From contig CAVSQY010000005.1 in assembly GCA_963730285.1 (NCBI GenBank), positions 18,350 through 82,349 of the forward strand: a stretch of 64,000 nt of DNA, in the 5' to 3' direction. The DNA is from JARDZU01 sp963730285 (GTDB taxonomy: Bacteria > Actinomycetota > Acidimicrobiia > Spongiisociales > ZC4RG35). Shown here in pieces: positions 26,341 through 35,607 of the stretch (position 1 is the first letter of the stretch; every line of letters starts with the position of its first letter). The translations under genes and the position numbers were made by a program. Below the pieces are notes generated by a model, which was given only the letters and a program-made list of their open reading frames with translations, was not told the DNA's origin and searched no databases.

Positions 26341-27203
26341 CACATCTTGCCGCCGGGCCACGGCGGGCGGCCCTGCGGGCTTGGTCCCTACCCGTCACAT
26401 GGTTGGCCCTGATTGCTCTTGGCGTGTATCTCAAATGGCTCAGCCGTTCCATAGCCCTCGACTTCGCCGCCTGGTGGCCATTGTGGGTGCTGATCGCCGT
26501 CTTCGGCTTCCTGGTTAGGCGCCGGAGGATTGGCCGGCTGCGGCTGTCCGGTTTCATACCCCTGTTGGCCCTGGCCGCCCTCGCGACCTTCACCTACGGT
26601 CATGTCGCCGGGTGGTCGGCGATGCCATCGTCATCGGTGCGCCTGGTTGGGCCGGCACAGGGAGCAGTTTCCACGGCAGCCATCTCAGCGCACATAGGCG
26701 GTGAGATGCGCGTGACTTCGGGTCAGTCGGGTTTCCTCTATGAAGTCGAGCCGATCCGGCGTGGCGGCGAAGTCGCGCTTCCTGACGCCACCGAGCAAAT
26801 CCAAGGGCCCAACATGTCGATTCAGCTGAGGCCGATGCCGGATCCGGGTCTTTACACCTTTGCCGGGTGGGCCCTCGACCTCGACCCGACCCCGGATTGG
26901 AGTCTCTCGCTCCAAGGTGCGCTGGATGCCGATCTCAGCGGTCTTCATGTCACCTCACTTCAGATCGATGGCACCGGCAATGTCGTGCTTGGCACCGTCA
27001 ACAACAGCGTCCCTGTGACCGTGGCAGGCGACATCGAAGTGGTCGTGCCCGAGGGTTTGGCCGTTCGGGTCATGGGCGAGGCAGGAGTGCCATCGGACTG
27101 GGTCAAGATCGGTGAGGGCTGGGAGAGCCCCACACCGGGAGCCGGCTGGGTGTTTTCGGTGTCGGATTCGGCGCTCCTGTCTGTGACAACACGCACGCCC
27201 TGA
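26337..27203 (+). CDS. membrane protein with a toastrack-like beta domain
   Basis: A 288-residue protein with three hydrophobic segments in the first 90 residues and an extracytoplasmic beta-rich half (about 95-285). The later part (SLQIDGTGNVVLGTVNNSVPVTVAGDI and the following DIEVVVPEGLAVRVMGEAG) resembles the LiaF/toastrack fold seen in envelope stress proteins. It is coupled to the LytR_C gene. Its last 15 coding bases recur 62 bases downstream. Specific role unknown. Confidence 0.7.
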   Translation: MTHLAAGPRRAALRAWSLPVTWLALIALGVYLKWLSRSIALDFAAWWPLWVLIAVFGFLVRRRRIGRLRLSGFIPLLALAALATFTYGHVAGWSAMPSSSVRLVGPAQGAVSTAAISAHIGGEMRVTSGQSGFLYEVEPIRRGGEVALPDATEQIQGPNMSIQLRPMPDPGLYTFAGWALDLDPTPDWSLSLQGALDADLSGLHVTSLQIDGTGNVVLGTVNNSVPVTVAGDIEVVVPEGLAVRVMGEAGVPSDWVKIGEGWESPTPGAGWVFSVSDSALLSVTTRTP

Positions 27204-27265
27204 TTCTGCGACTGCACGCTTCTCCGGCCTTCGACGCCCCTGGCCGGGAGACACGCACGCCCTGA
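27189..27265 (+). repeat. 15-base direct repeat at the end of the toastrack-like gene
   Basis: ACACGCACGCCCTGA occurs at 27189-27203, including the stop codon, and again at 27251-27265. It may be a small duplication of the gene end. Confidence 0.6.
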
Positions 27266-27284
27266 GTGAGCGACAGACCATCGT

Positions 27285-27290
27285 TACACT
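27285..27290 (+). promoter_or_regulatory. possible -10 box of a leaderless transcript
   Basis: TACACT ends exactly six bases before the GTG start of the AI-2E family gene and no ribosome binding site is present. Confidence 0.45.
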
Positions 27291-27296
27291 CCGCCG

Positions 27297-28550
27297 GTGC
27301 CCTCCGAACGGTTGAGAAGGACCGCGCTGATCGTATGGACCACCGTCGGGGTGGTCATCCTGGTCTATGTGGCCGGGTTTGTCGCCGGCTCGATCAGGGT
27401 CATTTGGCTGCCGGTTGCATTCGGGGCCGGCCTCGTCTTTCTGTTGGAGCCGGTGGTTCGCGCCTTTGAGCGTCTGCGCATGCCCCGCCCCATCGCTGCG
27501 ATCCTCGCGGTGGCCGTCCTTGTCGCGTTGGTGCTGGCGACGGCGGCGGTGATCTACCCGACCATCAAGCAGCAGGCGACAGACTTCGGACAGAGGCTTC
27601 CTGACCTCTATGACTCGCTGATCCAATGGCTGAAGGACACCGGGACGAATCTCGGCATCGACGTCAATTCGCTGTTGACCCAGCAGACCATCGAGGACTG
27701 GCTCAACGATCCGGCCAATCAGGACACCATTCAAAATCTATTGCTCGGTTTTGGTGCAGGCGCCGGGCAGGTGATCCGAAGTGTCACCGAGTCATTCGCA
27801 GTGTTGGTGCTGTCACCGGTCCTCGCCCTGTATGTGCTCATCGACCTGGAGAAGTTCAAGTCCAACACGCTCGAGATCACGCCCCCCCGTCACCGCGAGG
27901 AGATGGCGTACGTGGCCGGACAGCTCGGCACCGCACTCGGCTCGTTCGTGCGGGGCCAGTTGCTGGTGGCGGTGATAGTCGGAATTGCCTCCAGCATCGG
28001 CATGTGGGCCATCAACCTTCCGTTCTGGCTGATAGTGGGGATCCTGGCCGGCTTCCTCAACCTCATACCGTTCTTCGGCCCCGTGGTCGGAGGTGCGCTC
28101 GCCTTCCTTGTCGCCATCCTCAATGGCGACCCGAGTCAGGCCATTTGGGCGGTGGTCATCTTCACTGCCATTCAGCAGGTCGACAACCACGTCATAACCC
28201 CGCTGGTGCAGCGTGCGCGGGTGAACCTGTCTCCGATGGTCATCGTGCTCGCCTTGATCATCGGTGGCTCGTTGGCCGGTCTTCTCGGGGTGCTGGTGGC
28301 GGTGCCGGTCACGGCCATGATCAGGATCCTGATCGGGCACTTCTGGCGGACCCGGGTCCTCGGCGAGACCTGGGGAGAGGCGAGCCAGCACATGATCGAG
28401 TACACAGAGCCCCCGGAGCGGATAGCCGGGATTCGACGTCGTCATCCCGATCAGAGCCGGCTGTTCGACACCCAGGAGATGCAGACATTCGGGGGGAAAC
28501 ACCGTGGTGTGCCTGCACCGGGCGATCAGGGGGACGAGCCACCCGACTGA
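27297..28550 (+). CDS. AI-2E family (PerM) transporter
   Basis: A 417-residue membrane protein with about eight transmembrane segments and the family's PRPIAAILAV start, a large extracytoplasmic loop (about 95-160), and the conserved block INLPFWLIVGILAGFLNLIPFFGPVVGG followed by DNHVITPLVQ. Members export autoinducer-2 or act as Na+/H+ antiporters; neither can be chosen here. A polar C-terminal tail of about 60 residues follows. It converges on livF. Confidence 0.9.
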   Translation: MPSERLRRTALIVWTTVGVVILVYVAGFVAGSIRVIWLPVAFGAGLVFLLEPVVRAFERLRMPRPIAAILAVAVLVALVLATAAVIYPTIKQQATDFGQRLPDLYDSLIQWLKDTGTNLGIDVNSLLTQQTIEDWLNDPANQDTIQNLLLGFGAGAGQVIRSVTESFAVLVLSPVLALYVLIDLEKFKSNTLEITPPRHREEMAYVAGQLGTALGSFVRGQLLVAVIVGIASSIGMWAINLPFWLIVGILAGFLNLIPFFGPVVGGALAFLVAILNGDPSQAIWAVVIFTAIQQVDNHVITPLVQRARVNLSPMVIVLALIIGGSLAGLLGVLVAVPVTAMIRILIGHFWRTRVLGETWGEASQHMIEYTEPPERIAGIRRRHPDQSRLFDTQEMQTFGGKHRGVPAPGDQGDEPPD

Positions 28551-28573
28551 GCTTCTACCTGGCGTGAGTCAGG

Positions 28574-29299
28574 TCAGACCTCACCAAGATACGCTGATCG
28601 CATCTGAGGATTGGCCAGGAGGGCATCCGAGGTGTCGCTGAGGACGATGCGGCCGGTCTGGAGGACGTAGCCGCGATCGGCGAAGGTGAGCGCCATGTTG
28701 GCGTTCTGCTCCACCACGAAGACCGTCGTCCCGGCCTTGTTGATCTGCTCGATGATGTCGAAGTTCTGGGCGACGAGCACCGGAGCCAATCCCATGGACG
28801 GCTCGTCCATGAGCAGGACCTTGGGTCGGGCCATCAGCGCCCGGCCCATGGCGACCATCTGCTGCTCGCCTCCCGAGAGCGTCCCTGCCCGCTGGGTGAG
28901 ACGCTCCTGGACCCTAGGGAACAGCTCAAACACCCGATCCAGGTCGTCATCCACAGACTCGCCCCTGCGAAGGTATGCGCCCATCTCCAGGTTCTCCCTG
29001 ACGGTCATGCGCTGAAAGAGCCGCCGGTTCTCGGGAACCATGGTTATGCCGCTCTCCACACGCTGCGCAGTGTTCCACGCGTTGACATCTTCGCCTTCGA
29101 GGAAGACCACCCCTGAGGTGGGCTTGACGTAGCCCAGGATGGTCTTCAGCGTCGTCGTCTTGCCGGAGGCGTTACCACCGAGCAGACAGACCATTTCACC
29201 GTGATAGATGTCGATGTCGACATCCTTGAGGATGTGTGCCGGCCCGTAGTGGGTATTGACCCCTTTCAGGGACAAGACGGGCTTTCGATCCTGAGTCAT
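28574..29299 (-). CDS. livF: branched-chain amino acid ABC transporter ATP-binding protein LivF
   Basis: A 241-residue ATPase, the last gene of the Liv operon, powering uptake of leucine, isoleucine and valine or related compounds. Walker A is GGNASGKTTT (the usual NGAGKTT is altered), the signature is LSGGEQQMVAMGRAL and Walker B is VLLMDEPSMGLAP. It overlaps livG by four bases. Confidence 0.95.
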   Translation of the reverse strand: MTQDRKPVLSLKGVNTHYGPAHILKDVDIDIYHGEMVCLLGGNASGKTTTLKTILGYVKPTSGVVFLEGEDVNAWNTAQRVESGITMVPENRRLFQRMTVRENLEMGAYLRRGESVDDDLDRVFELFPRVQERLTQRAGTLSGGEQQMVAMGRALMARPKVLLMDEPSMGLAPVLVAQNFDIIEQINKAGTTVFVVEQNANMALTFADRGYVLQTGRIVLSDTSDALLANPQMRSAYLGEV

Positions 29300-30084
29300 C
29301 CCGCCTCCTCGGCCGGTCGACCGAGATAGGCCTCGATGACCTGTTCATTGGTCGAGACCTCGGCATAGGAGCCTTCGGCGATCTTGACCCCGTGATCGAG
29401 CACGACCACCCGGTCCGACACATTGCGCACCACCTGCATGTCATGTTCGATCAGGACGATGGTGAAACCCTTCTCGTCACGCAGACGGCCGATCAGCTCT
29501 GTGAGCTCCACGGTCTCCCGGGGGTTCATGCCCGCCGTCGGCTCGTCGAGGAGGAGGATGCGTGGCTGGGAGGCCATGGCCCGAGCGATCTCGAGACGAC
29601 GCCGGTTGGCGTAGGAGAGAGCGAAAGCCGGCTGGTCATAGCGATATCCGGCAAGGCGGGTCCCGAAGAAGGAGAGGACCTCCTCGGCACGGGCGTCGAT
29701 CTCTCGTTCCTCCCGGCGCTGGCCCGGTGTCTTGAGGATGGCGGCGATCAGCCCCGCCTTGGAGCGAGTGTGCTGACCGATCATCACATTCTCTTTGACC
29801 GTCATGGTGGGAAACAGGCGGACGTTCTGGAACGTTCGGGCCAGCCCCAGGGTGAGGATCTGGTTGGGCCGCAAGCCGACCAGCTCGGCTCCCTCGAAGC
29901 TGATGCTGCCCTCATCGGGAGTCTCCATTCCGGTGATCAGATTGAAGAAAGTGGTCTTGCCCGCCCCGTTGGGCCCGATGACGCTGACCACGGCTCCCTC
30001 GTCGACGTGGAGGTCGATCCCATTGATCGCTTTCAGGCCCCCGAAGGACTTTTCCAGCCCTCGAATCGTCAGGAGCTCACTCAT
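29296..30084 (-). CDS. livG: branched-chain amino acid ABC transporter ATP-binding protein LivG
   Basis: A 262-residue ATPase, partner of LivF. Walker A is GPNGAGKTTFFN, Walker B is ILLLDEPTAGMNP, and the family insert GLARTFQNVRLFPTMTV is present. The signature region reads ALSYANRRRLEIARAM, the usual LivG variant. It overlaps both neighbours by four bases, so the operon is tightly coupled. Confidence 0.95.
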   Translation of the reverse strand: MSELLTIRGLEKSFGGLKAINGIDLHVDEGAVVSVIGPNGAGKTTFFNLITGMETPDEGSISFEGAELVGLRPNQILTLGLARTFQNVRLFPTMTVKENVMIGQHTRSKAGLIAAILKTPGQRREEREIDARAEEVLSFFGTRLAGYRYDQPAFALSYANRRRLEIARAMASQPRILLLDEPTAGMNPRETVELTELIGRLRDEKGFTIVLIEHDMQVVRNVSDRVVVLDHGVKIAEGSYAEVSTNEQVIEAYLGRPAEEAG

Positions 30085-31883
30085 GCCTCACCCCCTTCTG
30101 CGGCAGGCTCGCCTGCGCCCGCCTGTTCGCCGTAGATCTCCAACCAGGCGTCCTGACTGAGCTCCTCCTGGTGCAACTCCTGGGCTCGGCGCTTGCTGGG
30201 TATGAATCCCTCAGGCTTGTTCAGCATCATCACGATCAGCAGGACGCCATAGAACAAGAACTGGTACTCGGAGAACTCACGCAGGAGATTGGGCAGCCCG
30301 ATCAGGGCCAGGGCGCCCACGGCCACCCCGGGCACGCTCCCCATCCCACCGACGATGATGATCACCAAAACGGTGATGGAAACGACGATGTCGAAGGAGT
30401 GGGGGAAAACGGATCCGATTTGGGCTGCGAACAGGGCACCTCCAAAGCTTGCCAGCACGGCGCCCACTATGAACGCCGACAGCTTGGCGGTGACGATGTT
30501 GATTCCCATTGCCTCGGCCACCGACTCGTCCTCACGCATCGCCATCCAGGCGCGACCCCAGCGTGACTTCTCCAGGGCGAAGGTGACGTATGCGGCGATA
30601 AGCACGAAGACCACGATCGGGTAGAAGTAGTCCTCCGGGCTGTTGAAGGTCAACGGGCCGATCTGGAGGTTGGGGATGTTGGTGATCCCCTGGGCGCCCC
30701 CGAAATAGGGCGACAGCCACTCGGAGTTGAGAAGGATCCTGGCGATCTCGCCAAATCCCAGAGTGACGATGGCGAGATAGTCGCCACGCATGCGGATCAC
30801 AGGTGTGGCGACGGTGGTCCCGGCGATGGCGGCGGCGAACATCACTACCGGCAGCGCCAGGATCAAAGTGATCTGAGGCGCGAAGGCAGGGGACTGGGGC
30901 GAGGTGAGGATGGCCGCCGAGTAGGCACCGACGGCGAAGAAGGCGACGTATCCGAGGTCGAGCAGACCCGCATACCCGACGACGATGTTGAGGCCGAGGG
31001 CCATCAGGAGGAAGATGCCGGCGCTGTCGAGCACCTGGCTCACGAAGGGCCCCATCACCTTGGGGAGGAACCAAAGCAAGATCACGATCACCACGGCTGC
31101 CACCGCAGACCACCTTGCCTGGTCGGACCTGGACATCCGATTGATCCTGGTCCTGAAGCTGACCTGTCTCCCGGCCAGGTACCAGTAGAAGGCGAAGAAG
31201 ACGACGAAGAACACGATGGCTCCGGCCACAGTGAGCGCCCCGCCCCGTCTGACATAGAGGAAGTCGATAGCCGCATCGACGTGGATCCCGGCGAAGAACT
31301 GCCCGACCAGGTCGGTCATCAGGCTCAGGATCAAAACCCACATCAAGGCCGGCATGAGCGAATGGCGAAGCCGGGTGGGGAGAACGTGAGTTCCCGCACC
31401 CAGGAGACCGGCCGCAGCCGAGATTAGGATCACCACCGGAACGGCGCTCGTCAGCGGGAGGCCGAAGCGCATGGTGTCTGCGAGGTCAGGGGAAAGCTCG
31501 ACAAAGACCCCGCGCAGGTCTAGAACGTCCATGAGGATCAGCAATACGCCGATGCCAACTCCGTTGAGGGCGCCGGCGATGACGCCGGCCAGAAGGTTGC
31601 GGGTCCCGGTCGTCGCCGCAGCGAATCCCTCGACCGCCTTGGGAGGGCTGCCCGCGGCCCATCCGAAGGCGAAGGCGACCAGATAGAGGAAGAGGAGCCC
31701 GAGCGGGAGGAACGGGTCGATGACGAGCCTCTCCTGGAAGGTCCCGACGATCCCGGTGGCGGCCACGAGGATCATGACCGCGGCGCCTGAGGACCCAAGC
31801 TTGAAAGCTCGATTCAGCTCAAGCTCGGGGGCTTCCCGTAGCTCGACGGCCGGGGCGGTTGGTGGGGCTTTGACGTCGGCCAA
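30081..31883 (-). CDS. livM: branched-chain amino acid ABC transporter permease LivM, N-terminally extended
   Basis: A 600-residue permease; LivM is usually 300-420 residues. The conserved core starts near residue 290 (GLNIVVGYAGLLDLGYVAFFAVGAYSAA) and contains the EAA-like loop RWGRAWMAMREDESVAEAMGIN. The first ~280 residues add about six hydrophobic segments with no family motif I can name. The long form has no internal start with clear support, so it is taken as one protein. It lies four bases after livH. Confidence 0.93.
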   Translation of the reverse strand: MADVKAPPTAPAVELREAPELELNRAFKLGSSGAAVMILVAATGIVGTFQERLVIDPFLPLGLLFLYLVAFAFGWAAGSPPKAVEGFAAATTGTRNLLAGVIAGALNGVGIGVLLILMDVLDLRGVFVELSPDLADTMRFGLPLTSAVPVVILISAAAGLLGAGTHVLPTRLRHSLMPALMWVLILSLMTDLVGQFFAGIHVDAAIDFLYVRRGGALTVAGAIVFFVVFFAFYWYLAGRQVSFRTRINRMSRSDQARWSAVAAVVIVILLWFLPKVMGPFVSQVLDSAGIFLLMALGLNIVVGYAGLLDLGYVAFFAVGAYSAAILTSPQSPAFAPQITLILALPVVMFAAAIAGTTVATPVIRMRGDYLAIVTLGFGEIARILLNSEWLSPYFGGAQGITNIPNLQIGPLTFNSPEDYFYPIVVFVLIAAYVTFALEKSRWGRAWMAMREDESVAEAMGINIVTAKLSAFIVGAVLASFGGALFAAQIGSVFPHSFDIVVSITVLVIIIVGGMGSVPGVAVGALALIGLPNLLREFSEYQFLFYGVLLIVMMLNKPEGFIPSKRRAQELHQEELSQDAWLEIYGEQAGAGEPAAEGGEA

Positions 31884-31886
31884 GAC

Positions 31887-32972
31887 TCAGGTCCTCTCTC
31901 TCGCCAAACGCTCACCGAGGATTCCGGACGGGCGGAAGATGAGGACGAGGACCAGGGCCGAGTAGGCGACGACGTCCTTGAGTTGGGAGAAGGCCGGGAT
32001 GTTGTATCCAGCGAGCACCAGGCTGGGCCCGACGGATTCGAAGATCCCGAGACTGACTCCGCCCAACATGGCTCCGACGATGTTGCCGATTCCTCCGAGG
32101 ACCGCGGCTGTGAACGCTTTGACGCCGGGGAGGAACCCGGAGAAGAAGTTGATGCTGGGGAATACCAGCCCCCACAGGCCCCCGGCCACGCCGGCCATGG
32201 CACCACCGACACCGAACACGGTGACGATGGTTCGGTCGACATTGATACCCATCAGGGCCGCGGTCTCGGGATCCTCAGAGACCGCGCGCATCGCCCGCCC
32301 TGTGCGGGTCTTCTCCACGAAGAAATAGAGCCCAGCCATCATGACCAAGGCGGCGAGGATCACCACCACCTGAGATCGGAGGATGACGAAGCCACCGATG
32401 TCGAAGGTCCCACGCAATGGCTCCATCCGGGGAAATGACTTGGTGCTGGGCCCCACGAGACCCCGCACGATGTATTGCAGTGTGAACGACGCTCCGATCG
32501 AAGTGATCAGCGGGATGAGGCGCGGTGCGCCGCGCAGGGGGCGATAGGCGACCCGCTCCACGACGACTGCCACGGTCATCGAGGTGAGCATCGAGGAGAC
32601 GAGGACGATGAGCAGTGAGATCGCAGGGCTGTTCACCCATAGCGATGTTGTGGACAACCCGTTGGCGACATAGAAGGCAACCATGGCTCCGGTCATGAAG
32701 ACCTCGCCATGAGCGAAGTTGATAAATCGCAACACCCCATAGACCATCGTGTAGCCCAATGCGATCAATGCGTAGACCGAGCCTGTGGAGATTCCGAAGA
32801 CGAAGAGATCTCTCCACTGGGAGCCGGTGAGGCGCCCTGACGAAATGCTCTGATAGGAGCCGTAGAGGATGACGGCGACTGCCAGGCCACGCAAGAACCA
32901 GAGAAAGACGCTGACCGGCGTGACACGCGAGGCGCGTTTGGTAGGACGGGCAGCGACAGGGGTCTGTGTCAT
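31887..32972 (-). CDS. livH: branched-chain amino acid ABC transporter permease LivH
   Basis: A 361-residue permease with about nine membrane segments. Conserved stretches include GYTMVYGVLRFINFAHGEVFMTGAM and the coupling loop RTGRAMRAVSEDPETAALMGIN. An N-terminal extension of about 65 residues with an extra hydrophobic segment precedes the family core. It is first of the four membrane-complex genes, downstream of the livK terminator. Confidence 0.94.
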   Translation of the reverse strand: MTQTPVAARPTKRASRVTPVSVFLWFLRGLAVAVILYGSYQSISSGRLTGSQWRDLFVFGISTGSVYALIALGYTMVYGVLRFINFAHGEVFMTGAMVAFYVANGLSTTSLWVNSPAISLLIVLVSSMLTSMTVAVVVERVAYRPLRGAPRLIPLITSIGASFTLQYIVRGLVGPSTKSFPRMEPLRGTFDIGGFVILRSQVVVILAALVMMAGLYFFVEKTRTGRAMRAVSEDPETAALMGINVDRTIVTVFGVGGAMAGVAGGLWGLVFPSINFFSGFLPGVKAFTAAVLGGIGNIVGAMLGGVSLGIFESVGPSLVLAGYNIPAFSQLKDVVAYSALVLVLIFRPSGILGERLARERT

Positions 32973-32995
32973 CGGTCCGGCAGCCTACCGATATA

Positions 32996-33034
32996 GATAT
33001 GCCCCGTGCCACTGAAAGTGGCACGGGGCATATC
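32996..33034 (-). terminator. 18-base-pair hairpin between livK and livH
   Basis: A perfect inverted repeat has arms of 18 bases (32996-33013 and 33017-33034) and a GAA loop. It lies just downstream of livK and upstream of livH, so it probably stops part of the transcription and keeps the binding protein in excess. There is little T run. Confidence 0.75.
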
Positions 33035-33048
33035 GGATGGTTACTGGA

Positions 33049-34383
33049 TCAGAGACCCAGGTCTGCTCTTACGTATGTTTTCAGGACGTTTTCGCGGACA
33101 GCCGAGATGTCTGCAGTCGCATCCGTGTTTTGCACGATGTCGATCGCCGGTGACGCGCAGTCGCCGAAATCATCACACTTCAACGTGCCGGTGAGGCCGT
33201 CGTATGTGATCGAGTGCAACTCGTCGCGTAGTGCCTGTAGGTCGATCACCAAGGTGTCGCCCTGCATCTGACCGATGTTCTCGATGGCGGTGAACACCAT
33301 CATCGCCGCGTCGTACGCATGTGCGTGGAACGCCTGGATCGGGGGCTCGCCATAGGCCGCCTCGTACTCCGCCACGAAGTCGGTGTACGCAGGTGTCTGT
33401 GGCGTGCTCGGTCCGGAGAAGTACATCCCCTTCGACTGCGGCAACACCACGAAGGTGTCGGACAGCAGTCCATCGGCGCCCATCAGCACGGTGTCCTCCA
33501 ACCCGGAGACCTCCTGAGCCTGCTCGGCGATGAAGTCCGCCGCCGGCTGGAAGATCGGGAAGAAGATCAACTCTGCCCCTGCGGCCGCGGCCTCGGTGAG
33601 GACGGGACGCATGTCCGTCTGATCGGGGGTGACCGCCGTGCTCAGCGCGATGGTCCCGCCGAGGCCCTTGAAGAAGCCTTCGAAAGCAGCCGTCAGACCC
33701 TGGGTATAGGGGTCACCATCGTTGATGGTGGCCACCTGGGTGAGCCCAAGCTCGTCGTACACGAAGGTGGCAGCTGCCGCACCCTGGATGGCATCGTTGT
33801 GTGCCGTCCGGAAGTAGCCCTCGTGATACTCGGAGTTGGCGTTGCCCTTGAGGTCCGAGGTCAGGACGGGCGAGGTGTTCGATCCTGAGATCAGGACCCT
33901 TCCCGCCTCGCTGATGATCTTGGAGGCCGGCACTCCGGCTCCAGAACAGCTGGTTCCCACCACAGCAACCACGTCGGGGTCGGCGATGATCCGGGTTGCA
34001 CCCGTCTGCCCGCCTTCCGAGTTGCAGCCATCGTCTTCGTTGAAAGCGAGCTCGATCGGATGACCGTCGATCTCACCCTTGTCGGCGATGGCCAGCTCCA
34101 CAGCACGGACCTGGTCGGTTCCGAGGCTGGCGGTGTCACCGCTGATGGACTGCAAGGATGCGATCTTGATCGGATCGCCGGCGGCGACCTCGATTACACC
34201 CAAGTCGCCTGCCTGCATGGCCTCTGTGGTGGTGGTTTCCTCCATCATGGCCGTGGTAGTGGTCTCACCACTACTTGCCGCAGTCGTGGTCGTGTCGCCA
34301 CTGCCTCCGCCGCCACATGCGGCGACGATCATGGCGAAAACGGCCAAAACCGCGAGAAGCTTCAAGCTTCTCATCGTTTTCAT
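33049..34383 (-). CDS. livK: branched-chain amino acid ABC transporter substrate-binding lipoprotein
   Basis: The 444-residue product starts at the ATG at 34383, which has GGAGGAAGG seven bases upstream; a longer open frame to 34467 lacks this. The lipobox ends in VAAC with Cys23, followed by a Thr-rich linker with TTTT blocks and a type I periplasmic-binding fold (IKIASLQSISGDTASLG, then DDGCNSEGGQTGATRIIAD). It delivers the ligand to LivHMGF. The exact amino acid is not readable. Confidence 0.94.
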   Translation of the reverse strand: MKTMRSLKLLAVLAVFAMIVAACGGGGSGDTTTTAASSGETTTTAMMEETTTTEAMQAGDLGVIEVAAGDPIKIASLQSISGDTASLGTDQVRAVELAIADKGEIDGHPIELAFNEDDGCNSEGGQTGATRIIADPDVVAVVGTSCSGAGVPASKIISEAGRVLISGSNTSPVLTSDLKGNANSEYHEGYFRTAHNDAIQGAAAATFVYDELGLTQVATINDGDPYTQGLTAAFEGFFKGLGGTIALSTAVTPDQTDMRPVLTEAAAAGAELIFFPIFQPAADFIAEQAQEVSGLEDTVLMGADGLLSDTFVVLPQSKGMYFSGPSTPQTPAYTDFVAEYEAAYGEPPIQAFHAHAYDAAMMVFTAIENIGQMQGDTLVIDLQALRDELHSITYDGLTGTLKCDDFGDCASPAIDIVQNTDATADISAVRENVLKTYVRADLGL

Positions 34384-34498
34384 ATGATTCCTTCCTCCAT
34401 TTGTTAGGAGACATGACCGAAGGCCATGCCAATGCTGGACTTTAGACTCGATTTCGTTTTCAGTCACCTAGAACGGTGTTCTTGGGCCGTCTTGCGCG

Positions 34499-34504
34499 TA
34501 CCGT
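34499..34504 (+). promoter_or_regulatory. possible -10 box of a leaderless transcript
   Basis: TACCGT ends six bases before the GTG start at 34511, with no ribosome binding site between. It lies in the 127-base region shared with the divergent livK promoter. Confidence 0.4.
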
Positions 34505-34510
34505 GGAGTC

Positions 34511-35602
34511 GTGGTTTCACCGCCGAATGTCATCGAGGATGCCCGGGAATCCGGGCCGGCCAGGAGTGAGGGCCCCAGGCTGGGTTGGCTCCTCGCCGGT
34601 GCCGTCATCGGGGCCGGACTGACGGTGCTCGCCCTAGGGGTGAACACCAGCGGGCCGCCCACGGAGACCACCGTCGAGGGTCTGAGCGCCCGGCCCCTGG
34701 GCGAGGGAATCAGCGATCAGATCGCAGGGTTCCCCGACGGCCTGGTGGCCGTCCGGCGCAGTAATGGCCAGACCCTGGATCTGGTGACATGGCCGGTGGC
34801 GGGGGAGTCCTATGTGAGAAACATCCCGATCGGGTCGTCCTCCCCTCCCCAGCTGGTGGCTTTCGACTCGGCCGGTCGCCGTCTGGCCACCATCATCCCC
34901 ATGGAGGGCGAAGGCCCCGGTGTCCTCTATGCGGGCATCCCCGACCTGGCGCGGGTCATTGCCCCTTCGGTCACGGGTTTCGCCTGGCACGCCACGGAAC
35001 CTGGGACCATTGCCTACACCACGGTTTCGGACGATGAGCTGTCTCTTTGGGTTGACAGCGGGACGCTGGCCCATCCCACTCTCCTGACCAGGGCAATCGG
35101 AATCGCCGGTGGCGTGGCCGCTTGGGGAGACTGGGGGTTCGTGATCGATGATCGATCGGGGAACACGGTCATGGTGCTCGATACGTTGGGAGAGATCGTG
35201 GGTTCATACCCGGGGCGGTTGCTCGGCGTTGGCCCTTCTGGCGTCCTTGCGATCGACGATGAGCAGCTTCGTCTCATCGATCCCGCCGCCGAGTCGACTC
35301 GAGAACTGGCTGTCGACGAGCAATTCTCCGTTGCCGGGTTCTCACCCGATGGCCGGGTGATATCCCTGCTCACACAGACGGGCATGTCGGTGCTCTCGGC
35401 GATCGACGGCACGACCGTGGCCACTTTTGAAGGTCGCCCCGGTTTTCCTCACGTCACGTGGACGTCTAATGGCAGGTACGTGGTGTTCCCTGGGACGAGG
35501 GGACTATTCGTGGCCGAGCCCAACACCGAGAAGATCTCCGAACTTTTGAGCACGGATGTCTTCATCTCGGTCGGGGTTCTACCGTTGAGTGAGGGTGGCT
35601 GA
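34511..35602 (+). CDS. membrane-anchored beta-propeller-like protein
   Basis: A 363-residue protein with an N-terminal cytoplasmic tail, one transmembrane helix (about residues 24-44) and an extracytoplasmic part made of repeated short beta motifs such as DGRVISLLTQTG and NGRYVVFPGTRGLFV, as in TolB/WD40-like propellers. No catalytic motif is seen. It is followed five bases later by the MBL-fold gene. Function unknown; binding or sensing is inference. Confidence 0.65.
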   Translation: MVSPPNVIEDARESGPARSEGPRLGWLLAGAVIGAGLTVLALGVNTSGPPTETTVEGLSARPLGEGISDQIAGFPDGLVAVRRSNGQTLDLVTWPVAGESYVRNIPIGSSSPPQLVAFDSAGRRLATIIPMEGEGPGVLYAGIPDLARVIAPSVTGFAWHATEPGTIAYTTVSDDELSLWVDSGTLAHPTLLTRAIGIAGGVAAWGDWGFVIDDRSGNTVMVLDTLGEIVGSYPGRLLGVGPSGVLAIDDEQLRLIDPAAESTRELAVDEQFSVAGFSPDGRVISLLTQTGMSVLSAIDGTTVATFEGRPGFPHVTWTSNGRYVVFPGTRGLFVAEPNTEKISELLSTDVFISVGVLPLSEGG

Positions 35603-35607
35603 GGGCC

